DNA from: Nitrospirota bacterium
GTDB taxonomy: Bacteria; Nitrospirota; Thermodesulfovibrionia; Thermodesulfovibrionales; Dissulfurispiraceae
Assembly: GCA_021791055.1 (NCBI GenBank)
Contig: JAJYXI010000062.1
Location: 29,683-93,682 of the forward strand
Reading direction: 5' to 3'
DNA length: 64,000 bases
The position numbers and the translations under genes were made by a program. Of this stretch, positions 54,234 to 61,204 are shown piece by piece (the stretch's first letter is position 1; every line of letters starts with the position of its first letter). The notes under the pieces are model-generated. The model had not been told where the DNA came from and did not search any database. It worked only from the letters and a program-made list of their open reading frames with translations.

Positions 54234-54755
54234 ATGAAGTCAAAAAGAAACATCATATGGATTATTATCATTTTGATGATTGGGATTTATCTGTTCCCTA
54301 CGATTAAAAACAGGGTAGCATTTGCAGGAAATAAGCCGGCACTAAATGAAATGTCGCCGGAATTTTCTCTGAAGGATTTAAGCGGAAAAAATGTGCGCCT
54401 CTCCGATTACAAAGGCAAGGTTGTCCTGGTCAATTTCTGGGCAAGCTGGTGTCCTCCGTGCAAAATGGAGATCCCCGGCATTCAAAAGGTGTATACCGCA
54501 TATAAAGACAAGGGGTTTACGGTTATCGGCATTGCCACTGACGATGTGTCGCCGTCTTTCATCAAGAGTATGGGCATGTCCTATCCGGTAGTGCTGGCTG
54601 ATAACGAGGTCATCAGCGATTATGGGAACATCTCAGGCATTCCCGCGTCATTTTTAGTAGGAAAAGACGGCAGGATAATAAAGAAGGTAATGGGGATGTA
54701 TTTTGAAAGCAGCCTTAAAAGCGATCTGGAAAACGCTTTAAAGGGTAGAAAATAA
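54234..54755 (+). CDS. TlpA/ResA-type thiol-disulfide oxidoreductase
   Basis: A 173-residue membrane-anchored periplasmic thioredoxin-like protein. N-terminal helix (IIWIIIILMIGIYLF), then FSLKDLSGKNVRLSDYKGKVVLVNFWASWCPPC with the redox pair Cys73-Cys76, and the cis-Pro region GIPASFLVG. It is expected to keep apocytochrome CxxCH thiols reduced, fed by CcdA encoded just downstream. The position after two multihaem cytochromes supports that role. AGGAGG precedes the ATG. Confidence 0.92.
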   Translation: MKSKRNIIWIIIILMIGIYLFPTIKNRVAFAGNKPALNEMSPEFSLKDLSGKNVRLSDYKGKVVLVNFWASWCPPCKMEIPGIQKVYTAYKDKGFTVIGIATDDVSPSFIKSMGMSYPVVLADNEVISDYGNISGIPASFLVGKDGRIIKKVMGMYFESSLKSDLENALKGRK

Positions 54756-54765
54756 GGAGGGTAGA

Positions 54766-55482
54766 ATGGAGAATGTATCTTTAATAATGGCATTTGGCGG
54801 AGGTCTCCTGTCATTTTTCTCTCCATGCGTTTTGCCTGTCATCCCATCCTATGTCTCGTATATCACAGGCATATCGTTTGAGGACCTTACAGGAGAGCAG
54901 GACAAAGGAAGAATAAGAAAAGTAACCCTTAAAAACTCCTTATCCTTTATAGCCGGGTTCTCATTAATATTCATCCTTCTCGGCGCGTCCTCAAGCTTTC
55001 TGGGCAGTATCCTTTCCGACTATCAGGACACCGTCAGAAAAATCGGAGGGGTACTGATTGTAGTCATGGGGCTTTATATAGCAGGCATTTTGAAGATTGG
55101 GTTCCTGATGCAGGATAAAAGGCTGCACCTGCAGAACAAGCCTGCAGGACTTTTAGGCTCTTTCCTCGTGGGAACGGCCTTTGCTGCCGGATGGACACCA
55201 TGCATAGGTCCTGTTTTAGGCTCAATACTGCTTTATGCGAGCACCGCAAATTCTGTTACATCAGGTATAGAGCTGTTAGCAGCGTATGCGCTGGGTCTTG
55301 GGATACTCTTTCTCATCACATCCCTTGCCATAAACACAGCCCTTTCTTATTTCAAAAAGATAAACCGCTATATGAGGGTGGTATCTGTTGTGAGCGGGTT
55401 GTTCCTTGTGGTTGTGGGTATCCTTCTTTTTACAGGGACGTTTAATGTGTTAAGCCAGTATATGACCATGATTTCAATTTAG
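54766..55482 (+). CDS. ccdA: CcdA-type membrane thiol electron carrier
   Basis: Carries electrons from cytoplasmic thioredoxin across the membrane to periplasmic thiol proteins for cytochrome c maturation. The 238-residue protein has about six helices and the two redox cysteines in SPCVLPVIPSYVSYI and TPCIGPVLGSILLY. It follows tlpA by 10 bp with GGAGGG between them. Together they serve the abundant c-type cytochromes of this region. Confidence 0.95.
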   Translation: MENVSLIMAFGGGLLSFFSPCVLPVIPSYVSYITGISFEDLTGEQDKGRIRKVTLKNSLSFIAGFSLIFILLGASSSFLGSILSDYQDTVRKIGGVLIVVMGLYIAGILKIGFLMQDKRLHLQNKPAGLLGSFLVGTAFAAGWTPCIGPVLGSILLYASTANSVTSGIELLAAYALGLGILFLITSLAINTALSYFKKINRYMRVVSVVSGLFLVVVGILLFTGTFNVLSQYMTMISI

Positions 55483-55505
55483 ATTTACAATTTTACCAGT
55501 CTGAT

Positions 55506-55537
55506 ATGAGAAGTCTGCCTTAAGGCAGACTTCTCAT
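55506..55537 (+). terminator. Perfect 32-nt palindrome after ccdA
   Basis: ATGAGAAGTCTGCCTT and its exact complement form a loop-less palindrome 23 bp past the ccdA stop. Likely a terminator or processing site; no T run. Confidence 0.6.
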
Positions 55538-55565
55538 AATGATGGGCAAAACAAGAGGAACATAA

Positions 55566-55874
55566 ATGAGAAACAAAAAGAGATTTATTGTATATATGTT
55601 CATCGTGACACTTTTCAGCCTTGCCTCTATCAATGTCTTTGCAGAGGCCGAAACGATGAAGTTGCACGGCAGGATAGTAAAGCTGGATAAACCAAATCAT
55701 ATCATGGTTATCAATGTAAGCGATGAGAGGGAAAAGACGCTGTTTTTTGATGAAGAGACAATTAAGCTGATTGAAAAGCAAGAGATTGTTGAAAGGGATT
55801 TTGTGTTTATCAAATATAAACAGGAAGATGGAAAGAATGTTATTATTAAAATTAAAAAAGTAATTGGGTGTTAG
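55566..55874 (+). CDS. Small exported hypothetical protein
   Basis: A 102-residue protein with a signal peptide (FIVYMFIVTLFSLASINVFAEA) and a short beta-rich domain (MKLHGRIVKLDKPNHIMVINVSD..., IKYKQEDGKNVIIKIKKV). No family recognised; the pattern is that of a small periplasmic OB- or SH3-like domain. It lies 10 bp upstream of lgt and may be co-transcribed. Confidence 0.65.
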   Translation: MRNKKRFIVYMFIVTLFSLASINVFAEAETMKLHGRIVKLDKPNHIMVINVSDEREKTLFFDEETIKLIEKQEIVERDFVFIKYKQEDGKNVIIKIKKVIGC

Positions 55875-55884
55875 AGAGGCGTAG

Positions 55885-56712
55885 ATGATTCCTTATCCGA
55901 ATATAAATCCTGAGATTGTAAGAATAGGGCCATTTGCTGTCAGGTGGTACGGCATGATGTATCTCATAGGATTTGCATCATCCTACTTTTTAGTCAGGTA
56001 TCAGATAAAGAAGTTACGAGTCAAGAGTTCGGAGTTAGGAGTTAAAAAACAGCAAACTCGCCAAACTCTAAACTCTAAACTCTTAACTCTGGATGTTGAT
56101 GCCCTTTATTCATACCTGATTCTCGGTCTTTTATTTGGTGCAAGGCTGGGCTATGTAATCTTTTACAATCTTTCCTACTATGTTCAGCATCCGCTCGAGA
56201 TATTTGCTATTTGGCATGGAGGGATGTCCTTTCATGGCGGGCTGATCGGAAGTGTTATTGCAGGTATTCTGTTTTGCAAAAAACTGAAGATAGATGTCTG
56301 GCAGATAGCGGACATTGTTATTGTTACCGCGCCTATAGGCCTCGGACTCGGAAGACTCGGAAACTTCATAAATGGAGAGCTTTACGGCAGGGTTGCAGAT
56401 GTGCCCTGGGCCATGATTTTCCCCACAGGAGGGCCGTTGCCGCGCCATCCATCGCAGCTTTATGAATTTTTTTTAGAAGGCGTTGTGCTTTTCTCTGTGC
56501 TCTGGATATTGAAAAATAAAGGTTTCAGAACAGGCATCCTCTCTTCACTCTTTATTGTTTTCTACGGTGCATTCAGATTCTTTGTGGAGTTCTTCAGAGA
56601 GCCAGACCCACAGCTCGGCTTTATCTTAGGCCTATTCACAATGGGTCAGGCACTGAGCGCATTGATGGTGATTTTTGGACTTGGGATTCTTTATCTGAGG
56701 AAAAGAGCTTAG
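55885..56712 (+). CDS. lgt: Prolipoprotein diacylglyceryl transferase
   Basis: First enzyme of lipoprotein modification, adding diacylglycerol to the lipobox cysteine at the inner membrane. The 275 residues include the signature LGRLGNFINGELYGR, the essential segment GGMSFHGGLIGS, RHPSQLYE, and RFFVEFFREPD. A long heptamer array (56011-56091) is translated in the first cytoplasmic loop as KLRVKSSELGVKK...TLNSKLLTLD. The enzyme acts on the window's lipoproteins, LptE and the TPR protein. Confidence 0.96.
   Translation: MIPYPNINPEIVRIGPFAVRWYGMMYLIGFASSYFLVRYQIKKLRVKSSELGVKKQQTRQTLNSKLLTLDVDALYSYLILGLLFGARLGYVIFYNLSYYVQHPLEIFAIWHGGMSFHGGLIGSVIAGILFCKKLKIDVWQIADIVIVTAPIGLGLGRLGNFINGELYGRVADVPWAMIFPTGGPLPRHPSQLYEFFLEGVVLFSVLWILKNKGFRTGILSSLFIVFYGAFRFFVEFFREPDPQLGFILGLFTMGQALSALMVIFGLGILYLRKRA
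56011..56091. repeat. Two facing heptamer arrays inside lgt
   Basis: AAGTTAC/GAGTCAA/GAGTTCG/GAGTTAG/GAGTTAA (56011-56045) and then AAACTCT-type units (56052-56091) in inverse sense. The frame of lgt stays open. Confidence 0.85.
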
Positions 56713-56770
56713 CATCCGTATATTATATGATATACTTTTATTAGTTTGCATTTTTTGTTAAGGATATAAA

Positions 56771-57208
56771 ATGGATGGCAATCTGAATAACCTTAAAAAA
56801 TATGTATTCTTCGAGTTTCTGAATCTTGCAGGCAGGGCATTTGTTGTTGTCAGATATTCTGACAATGTAATTTTAGGAAACCGGGGATTTACAGCAGAAG
56901 AGAAGGAAAACGGAATTATTCTTGTTTTCAACTCAAGGATGAATTTTTTGTGGGATGATTACGGCATTACAGCCACGCTTGTTTTCGGCACTTCTCCGCA
57001 AAAATGTTTTATTCCTGTGGATGATATAGCAGCGGTATATTCTCCTGAACTCAATGCACAGTTTGTGACATCTCCGCAATTAACAACAGTCAACAGTCAG
57101 CAGCCAGCAGTCATCGGTCAAAAAGAAAGGGTCAAGGGTCAGGGGACAAGCGGCAAGGGTACCTCTAAAAATGTGATTCAAGTTGACTTTACGAAGAAGC
57201 GAAAATAG
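56771..57208 (+). CDS. SspB-like ClpXP adaptor candidate
   Basis: A 145-residue protein. The first ~100 residues (NGIILVFNSRMNFLWDDYGITATLVFG, CFIPVDDIAAVYSPE) resemble the SspB fold, which delivers ssrA-tagged proteins to ClpXP. The C-terminal tail is disordered-like and partly written by heptamer repeats (57090-57140: TTVNSQQPAVIGQKERVKGQG), ending in QVDFTKKRK. In SspB the tail end binds ClpX, so a repeat-built linker would be tolerated. Assignment is tentative. Confidence 0.5.
   Translation: MDGNLNNLKKYVFFEFLNLAGRAFVVVRYSDNVILGNRGFTAEEKENGIILVFNSRMNFLWDDYGITATLVFGTSPQKCFIPVDDIAAVYSPELNAQFVTSPQLTTVNSQQPAVIGQKERVKGQGTSGKGTSKNVIQVDFTKKRK
57090..57140. repeat. Heptamer array in the SspB-like tail
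   Basis: CAACAGT/CAACAGT/CAGCAGC/CAGCAGT/CATCGGT then CAAAAAG/AAAGGGT/CAAGGGT/CAGGGG, all on a 7-bp period. Confidence 0.8.
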
Positions 57209-57213
57209 GAGAT

Positions 57214-58569
57214 ATGAATAAAGTCCTGATTGTAGACGATGACAAAATAATAAGACTTTCCCTGAAGGAGATATTGGAAGATAATGGCTTTTCTTCCATG
57301 GAAGCCTTCAGCGGCAGACAGGCAATCGAGCTTTTCAAAAAGGAAATTCCGGACGCCGTGCTCCTTGACCTTAAAATGCCGGGTATGGACGGCATCGAGA
57401 CCATGCAGGAACTTAAGAAGATAGACGCTGATGTGCCTGTTATCATTGTTACCGCGCATGTGGATCTGGATGCAGCGGTAGGGGCAATAAAATTAGGCGC
57501 ATACGACTTCATAGTTAAGCCTCCGAAATTCGATAGGCTTCTCCTTACGCTGAAACGGGCGATAGAGAAGATGCAGCTCGAAAAGGCCGTAAAAAGACTG
57601 AATACGGCTGTGGGGGCATCCCTTGAATGGCTTTTGGGTAAAAGCGAAGTCATGAAAGGGATAACCGAACAGATCGAGCAGGTTGCATCCAGCGATTTCT
57701 CCGTAATTATCCAGGGAGAGACAGGTACAGGAAAGACCACCATCGCCAACATCATACACAATCTCAGCAAGAGGGCAAACAGTCCATTCGTAACCGTGGA
57801 TATAGGTGCGATACCCGAGTCCCTCGTGGAGAGCGAACTCTTCGGACATGAAAGGGGAGCCTTTACAGGGGCGGATAAGAAGAAGAAGGGTTTTTTTGAG
57901 GTTGCCAATGGAGGCACTATCCTGATTGATGAGGTGCAGAATATATCACCTTATATTCAGGGCAAACTCCTCAGGGCAGTCGAGGAAAAGAAGATATACC
58001 CTCTCGGCAATACTCAGCCTGTCGATATAGATGTCCGCATTATAGCCGCAACCAATACAGATATAAGGCAGGCCGTGAGAGAAAAAAAAATCAGGGAGGA
58101 CATGTTTTTTCGTCTCAGCGAGTTCATAATAAACCTCCCGACTCTCAGGGAGAGAATCGATGATATACCGTTTTTAGCCCAGAGATTTCTTGTAGAGGCA
58201 TGTGCGGAAATAAATAAACAGGTGTATGAAATTTCGGATGATGCAGTCAATCTTTTAGTGCACTATCCATGGCCGGGCAATGTGAGGGAGTTGAAAAATG
58301 TGATAAGAAGAGCGGCCCTCGTCTCCAGCGAGGGCGTAATCAAAGCGGAACATTTAAGCTTCATAATAGGAGATAAATCCGATGATAGAAATGGCATCCC
58401 TTTGATGCCGCTTAAAGAGCTTGTTGCCATAGCCGTAAGGGACGTTGAAAAGAAGGCTATAAAACAGGCGCTGGAGGCCACAAAAGGCAACAAGACAAAG
58501 GCAGCATCCATATTGCAGATAGACTACAAGACCCTTCTCACAAAGATAAAAGAGTGTAATATCCAGTAA
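57214..58569 (+). CDS. NtrC-family sigma-54-dependent response regulator
   Basis: A 451-residue transcription activator: receiver domain (residues 1-~120, phospho-Asp52 in AVLLDLKMPG), AAA+ domain (Walker A IIQGETGTGKT, sigma-54 contact loop ERGAFTGADKKK, GGTILIDEV), and a C-terminal Fis-type helix-turn-helix (AIKQALEATKGNKTKAASILQIDYKTLL). No sensor kinase is adjacent. Immediately downstream lie a perfect 24-bp palindrome and a sigma-54 promoter-like site, so the following chemosensory operon is the probable target. Confidence 0.93.
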   Translation: MNKVLIVDDDKIIRLSLKEILEDNGFSSMEAFSGRQAIELFKKEIPDAVLLDLKMPGMDGIETMQELKKIDADVPVIIVTAHVDLDAAVGAIKLGAYDFIVKPPKFDRLLLTLKRAIEKMQLEKAVKRLNTAVGASLEWLLGKSEVMKGITEQIEQVASSDFSVIIQGETGTGKTTIANIIHNLSKRANSPFVTVDIGAIPESLVESELFGHERGAFTGADKKKKGFFEVANGGTILIDEVQNISPYIQGKLLRAVEEKKIYPLGNTQPVDIDVRIIAATNTDIRQAVREKKIREDMFFRLSEFIINLPTLRERIDDIPFLAQRFLVEACAEINKQVYEISDDAVNLLVHYPWPGNVRELKNVIRRAALVSSEGVIKAEHLSFIIGDKSDDRNGIPLMPLKELVAIAVRDVEKKAIKQALEATKGNKTKAASILQIDYKTLLTKIKECNIQ

Positions 58570-58599
58570 CAGAGCAGTAGACCTTGCCTAATTCGGTTA

Positions 58600-58623
58600 A
58601 ATTATGGAAGCTATTCCATAATT
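58600..58623. promoter_or_regulatory. 24-bp palindrome, candidate activator site
   Basis: AATTATGGAA, GCTA, TTCCATAATT is a perfect palindrome about 80 bp upstream of the sigma-54-like site; a further half-site (TTCCATT) follows at about 58635. This is the expected distance and symmetry for a site bound by the upstream NtrC-type regulator. Confidence 0.7.
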
Positions 58624-58704
58624 GTGGACAGACTTCCATTCAATCAAAAGACATTTTTGTAACCTGAAATTAGAAAACCCTTATAATTCAAAGCAGTAAA
58701 TCTC

Positions 58705-58720
58705 TGGCATATTTCTTGAA
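58705..58720 (+). promoter_or_regulatory. Candidate sigma-54 promoter of the chemosensory operon
   Basis: TGGCATATTTCTTGAA matches the consensus TGGCACG-N4-TTGCA with GG and TTG at the proper spacing; the -12 C is replaced by A. It lies about 100 bp upstream of the first STAS gene. Confidence 0.65.
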
Positions 58721-58823
58721 ATATAAGATAAAAGCAATCCTGAATTTAACCTTGAAAATGCAATCAGACAGACTGCCGCTGGCGGCAGGACTGCCTATCA
58801 ATGAATTAAACAGGAGGTGTGAT

Positions 58824-59078
58824 ATGTCAGGAATATTAACATTTAGGGATGAATTCACAATTAATGAGCTTCACGAGAATGCAAACAGTCTAAAGGATGC
58901 ATTCATCAGATGGGATGATGTGACAGTTGATATCGCAGATGTGAAAAGGATTGACATTGCCGCTATTCAAATGCTTATTGCAGCCCGGAAAGAGTGGCAT
59001 GCGAATGGGAAAAATCTGATTTTTAAGACTTCAGATGAAGTGGCGGACATGCTGTCAATTGCTGGTATTCAACTATGA
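58824..59078 (+). CDS. STAS-domain protein (anti-sigma-factor antagonist fold)
   Basis: An 84-residue single STAS domain ([41 protein letters not shown]). The usual phosphorylatable Ser/Thr position carries D-I-A-A, so control by phosphorylation is uncertain. I choose the ATG at 58824 preceded by AGGAGG; the longer frame reading from 58716 lies in the promoter region. It overlaps the MCP gene by four bases. Confidence 0.85.
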   Translation: MSGILTFRDEFTINELHENANSLKDAFIRWDDVTVDIADVKRIDIAAIQMLIAARKEWHANGKNLIFKTSDEVADMLSIAGIQL

Positions 59079-60286
59079 TGCGTGACAGGAGTTCAAAGTT
59101 CAAGGCTCAAAGTTCAAAGCTGAAAAATAGTGATCGGGGGCTGACTGTGAAGATAGCCGCAATCCTGTCATTCATTACAGTGCCGCCGCTTATAAATGAC
59201 ATCACGGTAAGGATTATTACACTGTGTACCGTATATGCGGTTGTCTTTACAGTAATTCATAAACTGGTAAAAAAACATATAAAAGGGTTAGACATTAAAC
59301 ATACGGAAGCTGAAAAACAGCACCTCTCAGAAATAGAGACAATGTTTGAGCCAATGATAGCGTTCCTTTATAACAGAGCACAGCTTATTCCTGTTTTGAC
59401 CAATCAGCTTAGTGAGGTGACACGGCAGACAGAATCCGCTGCGCTGGATATAGGTGAAAAATTCATGAACATTGTGGAAAGAGCACGGAACCAGGCAAAA
59501 AAGGCATCAGGCACATTCGGCAGATTTGCAGGGAACGGCGACGGCAGAAGTGATACACTGGTTGATTTAAGCAAAAAGGCGCTTTCAGATGTGATTGAGA
59601 GCCTGAAGGAAATAGCTGCTGTAACAGCGCAGACCTTAAGGGACATGGAGGTGATTATAGAGGATGCGGCCCATATAGGGAAGATAGTTAATGAGATTGA
59701 ATACATTGCTGAACAGACAAATCTTTTAGCGCTCAATGCCGCTATTGAGGCAGCAAGGGCAGGAGAGCATGGAAGGGGCTTTGCCATAGTTGCCGATGAG
59801 GTGAGGAAGCTCTCTGACAGGTCAAATAATGCAGCAGATGAAATAAGGAAGCTCATTACAAAGGTTGGGACTGATATCAAGGTCATTTACACAAAGACAG
59901 AAAAAAGCATATCTGAAAGTAATGCTCGTTCTTCGGAGGCAGATGTTGTGGTGCAGGATGCCCTGGAAAGAATTGATGATGTAATGAATGAAGTAAGGCA
60001 TAAGCTTGACGAACTCGGGTCAGAAACAGAATCCCTTGCTAAAGACATAAGCAGCATTGTCATATCCATGCAGTTTCAGGACATAACAAGGCAGCGCATA
60101 GAGCATGTGGTTGAGCCGCTCCTCTCATTCAGGACAGAATTAGAGGAGATAATGCAGAAGGCAAAGAACATGAGTGAAAAAATTCACACATGGGAAGGCA
60201 ATGGCAACGGTACTGCATGGCTTGAAAAGATGTATACAATGGAATCCGAGAGAAGGGTTTTAAAGGAGGTGTTGAAAAATGGGTAA
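59075..60286 (+). CDS. Methyl-accepting chemotaxis protein without periplasmic sensor
   Basis: A 403-residue chemoreceptor. After a repeat-encoded N-terminus ([16 protein letters not shown], heptamers at 59091-59124) come one or two membrane helices ([31 protein letters not shown]) with almost no periplasmic part, then a long coiled coil. The signalling tip is [38 protein letters not shown]. It lacks a periplasmic sensing domain, so it may sense membrane or cytoplasmic state, or take input from the neighbouring STAS proteins. Confidence 0.93.
   Translation: MMRDRSSKFKAQSSKLKNSDRGLTVKIAAILSFITVPPLINDITVRIITLCTVYAVVFTVIHKLVKKHIKGLDIKHTEAEKQHLSEIETMFEPMIAFLYNRAQLIPVLTNQLSEVTRQTESAALDIGEKFMNIVERARNQAKKASGTFGRFAGNGDGRSDTLVDLSKKALSDVIESLKEIAAVTAQTLRDMEVIIEDAAHIGKIVNEIEYIAEQTNLLALNAAIEAARAGEHGRGFAIVADEVRKLSDRSNNAADEIRKLITKVGTDIKVIYTKTEKSISESNARSSEADVVVQDALERIDDVMNEVRHKLDELGSETESLAKDISSIVISMQFQDITRQRIEHVVEPLLSFRTELEEIMQKAKNMSEKIHTWEGNGNGTAWLEKMYTMESERRVLKEVLKNG
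59091..59124. repeat. Heptamer array at the MCP N-terminus
   Basis: GTTCAAA, GTTCAAG, GCTCAAA, GTTCAAA, GCTGAAA; exact 7-bp period, translated as the first residues of the receptor. Confidence 0.8.
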
Positions 60287-60644
60287 GACCGTATTAATAG
60301 TTGATGATTCAGCGTCCATGAGGCAATTGGTTTCTTTTGCTTTAAAGGATGCAGGATATGAGGTAGTTGATGCGATTAATGGAAAGGATGCCCTGAGTAA
60401 ACTGAACGGGACAAGAATAGACATAGTAATAACCGACCTCAACATGCCGGAAATGGATGGGATTGAGTTTATAAAGCAATTGCGCAATAAAAACGGTTAC
60501 AGGTTTACACCCATAGTTATGTTGACCACAGAGTCTCAGGAATCCAGAAAGCAGGAAGGCAAACAGGCAGGCGCCAGCGGCTGGATTGTTAAGCCATTTA
60601 CACCGGAGCAGTTAATAGATATTGTTAAGAAATTTGCGAAATGA
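60279..60644 (+). CDS. cheY: CheY-type single-domain response regulator
   Basis: A 121-residue receiver domain: acidic pair in [11 protein letters not shown] (Asp9-Asp10), phospho-Asp53 in [13 protein letters not shown], Thr in MLTTESQ, Lys near 106 in IVKPFTPEQ. Close to the CheY subgroup found with CheA/CheW. It overlaps the MCP gene by 8 bp. Confidence 0.94.
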   Translation: MGKTVLIVDDSASMRQLVSFALKDAGYEVVDAINGKDALSKLNGTRIDIVITDLNMPEMDGIEFIKQLRNKNGYRFTPIVMLTTESQESRKQEGKQAGASGWIVKPFTPEQLIDIVKKFAK

Positions 60645-60677
60645 AGCAACAGTCATATAGAAAGGAGTTGAGTGACA

Positions 60678-61028
60678 ATGAACTTCAAGTTTGAGAAATC
60701 AGATGGATTGGGTCTATTGACCTTTGATGGCGAGCTGACTGCAGAACGTTCCAACGGGCTTAAGGAGGCCTTAATGATATCCCTGGATAATGCTGAACAT
60801 GTAATAGTTAATTTTGAGAAGGTGACAAGGATAGACCGCAGTTGTATAAGGCTGTTCTGCATGGCCTTTAAAAAATCTAAAAGATTAAAGAAGCGTCTGA
60901 CATTGACCGGCATACATCCGGAAACATATGAAAGGGTAAAAGAGATTGCAGGGTATTATCTTCCTGTTAATGACCTCATGGATGGTGATACAAGCAGTAT
61001 GCGGATGGCCGGCAGTGCTGTAAAGTGA
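60678..61028 (+). CDS. Second STAS-domain protein
   Basis: A 116-residue STAS protein (GLLTFDGELTAERSNGLKEALMISLDNAEHVIVNFEKVTRIDRSCIRLFCMAFKKSKRL). Here Ser follows IDR at the site that is phosphorylated in SpoIIAA-type antagonists, unlike the first STAS gene. Start could be GTG 60672 or ATG 60678; both follow AAAGGAG. It is part of the chemosensory operon. Confidence 0.88.
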   Translation: MNFKFEKSDGLGLLTFDGELTAERSNGLKEALMISLDNAEHVIVNFEKVTRIDRSCIRLFCMAFKKSKRLKKRLTLTGIHPETYERVKEIAGYYLPVNDLMDGDTSSMRMAGSAVK

Positions 61029-61204
61029 AGATATGTGGGGAGCAAGGAAGCCTTGTTCCTGACAGGAATTTGATAGATATGCTTCTCCAAGGCGTTGACC
61101 TCGTGGAAGAGATGATTGAAACCGCTGCTTTGAAGGAGCACTTTGACTTTCATAGGTGCAAGGACTGGATGAAGAAAATGGGGGATAAAAATGGTGGACT
61201 ATAA
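61025..61204 (+). CDS. Small helical ORF between STAS and cheA
   Basis: A 59-residue frame from GTG 61025 (overlapping the STAS stop by four bases) to 61204, overlapping cheA by 14 bp. Sequence such as LIDMLLQGVDLVEEMIETAALKEHFDFHRCKDWMKKMG is amphipathic and helix-like. The tight overlaps on both sides favour a real gene; no family recognised. Confidence 0.5.
   Translation: MKICGEQGSLVPDRNLIDMLLQGVDLVEEMIETAALKEHFDFHRCKDWMKKMGDKNGGL

Noticed and set aside
57189..57917. A 242-residue frame antisense to the NtrC-type regulator.
   Set aside because: Serine-rich shadow sequence without domain features; the sense gene is certain.
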